This document shows, one piece after another, positions 14,401 to 15,020 of a stretch of DNA of 15,020 nt. Made by a program: the position numbers and the translations under genes. Under the pieces are notes generated by a model. It searched no databases. It saw only the letters and a list, made by a program, of their open reading frames with translations, and was not told the origin of the DNA. How positions within the stretch are numbered: the stretch's first letter is position 1; the number at the start of each line of letters is the position of its first letter. Origin of the DNA: Chitinophaga pinensis (GTDB taxonomy: Bacteria > Bacteroidota > Bacteroidia > Chitinophagales > Chitinophagaceae); the NCBI GenBank assembly GCA_943324055.2, contig CALPKD020000004.1, forward strand, positions 1 through 15,020, in the 5' to 3' direction.

Positions 14401-15020
14401 ATGGCACTCAAAATATACAACTCCCTTACCCGTCAAAAAGAAGTTTTCGAACCTATTAATGCACCCTATGTGGGCATGTATGTTTGTGGACCAACTGTAA
14501 GTGGAGAAAGCCATTTGGGGCACGCACGTCCTTTTATCACCTTTGATGTGGTATTTCGTTATTTATTACACAAGGGATACAAAGTAAGATATGTCCGTAA
14601 CATCACGGATGCAGGCCATTTTGAGGAAGAAGGTAAAGCGGCCGAAGATAAAATCAGCTCAAAAGCGGTTTTAGAAAAGTTAGAACCCATGGAGTTGGTT
14701 CAAAAATATACACAGTTATATCATTGGGCGATGGATCAGTTTAATAATCTACCACCAAGTATAGAACCAACCGCAACCGGACACATTGTAGAGCAAATTG
14801 AAATGATTAAAAAAATCATGGCAGACGGTTATGCGTATGAAGCAAATGGTTCGGTTTATTTTGATGTAGTTAAATACAATGACGATTACTCTAAAAAAAA
14901 TCAGCCCTATGGAATATTGAGTGGCCGAAATTTAGAGGAGCAATTAGATACAACAAGGGAGTTAGAAAATCAAGAGGAGAAAAAAAATAAAGTAGATTTT
15001 GCTTTATGGAAAAAAGCACC
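14401..15020 (+). CDS. cysS: Cysteine-tRNA ligase CysS, N-terminal part
   Basis: CysS charges tRNA-Cys with cysteine in the cytoplasm. The gene starts at the ATG at 14401 and leaves the window after 206 full codons, so the C-terminal half, including the KMSKS loop and the remaining zinc ligands, is not visible. The first residues carry YVCGPTV (27-33) with zinc-binding Cys29, the class I HIGH motif as HLGH (38-41), [10 protein letters not shown] (near 64-73), and toward the edge [10 protein letters not shown], the conserved segment that precedes the second zinc-ligand region. Together these make the assignment secure. The product [18 protein letters not shown] has the usual short N-terminus, supporting the ATG. 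It has its own promoter box, so it is likely transcribed apart from the upstream EEP gene, 44 bases away. No tRNA-type leader or T-box is present. Confidence 0.96.
   Translation, partial: MALKIYNSLTRQKEVFEPINAPYVGMYVCGPTVSGESHLGHARPFITFDVVFRYLLHKGYKVRYVRNITDAGHFEEEGKAAEDKISSKAVLEKLEPMELVQKYTQLYHWAMDQFNNLPPSIEPTATGHIVEQIEMIKKIMADGYAYEANGSVYFDVVKYNDDYSKKNQPYGILSGRNLEEQLDTTRELENQEEKKNKVDFALWKKA

Noticed and set aside
1..15020. Mobile elements, CRISPR arrays, tRNA or rRNA genes, toxin-antitoxin or defence systems.
   Set aside because: Reading both strands gave no transposase, integrase, regular repeats, cloverleaf-like sequence or defence-type domain; composition looks uniform throughout.

Overview
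The window comes from an AT-rich bacterial chromosome, almost certainly Bacteroidota and probably close to Chitinophagaceae; the family-level placement is inference. The reasons are a DUF5690 membrane protein, a bacterial GH3-type adenylating enzyme next to lptB, a TlpA-like exported thioredoxin protein with a long N-terminal region, repeated promoter boxes of the Bacteroidota form TAnnTTTG, and an almost complete lack of Shine-Dalgarno sequences. It holds 15 protein genes, 13 complete and 2 cut by the window edges. I see no tRNA, rRNA, CRISPR array, insertion sequence or prophage gene. No stretch over about 120 bases lacks a gene.

Layout. 1-1616 (minus): a GT-B type glycosyltransferase followed after one base by mnmH (selU), which runs off the left edge. 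1681-2943 (plus): the 12-TM DUF5690 protein, tail to tail with an exported MsrB (2945-3481, minus). 3582-4157 (plus): adk. A bidirectional terminator separates adk from a four-gene minus-strand operon read leftwards from 7556: lptB, a GH3 family acyl-adenylating enzyme, a small three-TM protein, and fabG. 7660-8613 (plus): metF, whose terminator lies inside the 3' end of a convergent TlpA-like gene (8649-10115, minus). 10232-14356 (plus): a compact operon of rlmD, an intact rhomboid protease, a catalytically dead rhomboid, and a membrane-anchored endonuclease/exonuclease/phosphatase (EEP) protein. 14401 to the right edge: the start of cysS.

Most of the genes are housekeeping: tRNA and rRNA modification, aminoacylation, nucleotide balance, one-carbon metabolism, fatty-acid reduction, LPS export and protein repair. 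The parts that merit attention are the active/inactive rhomboid pair translationally coupled to the EEP protein, the large insertion just before the catalytic serine of the active rhomboid, and the lptB-GH3-small membrane protein-fabG operon, which suggests an uncharacterised acyl-activation step tied to envelope lipids. I did not find a clear new defence or mobile system and do not claim one.
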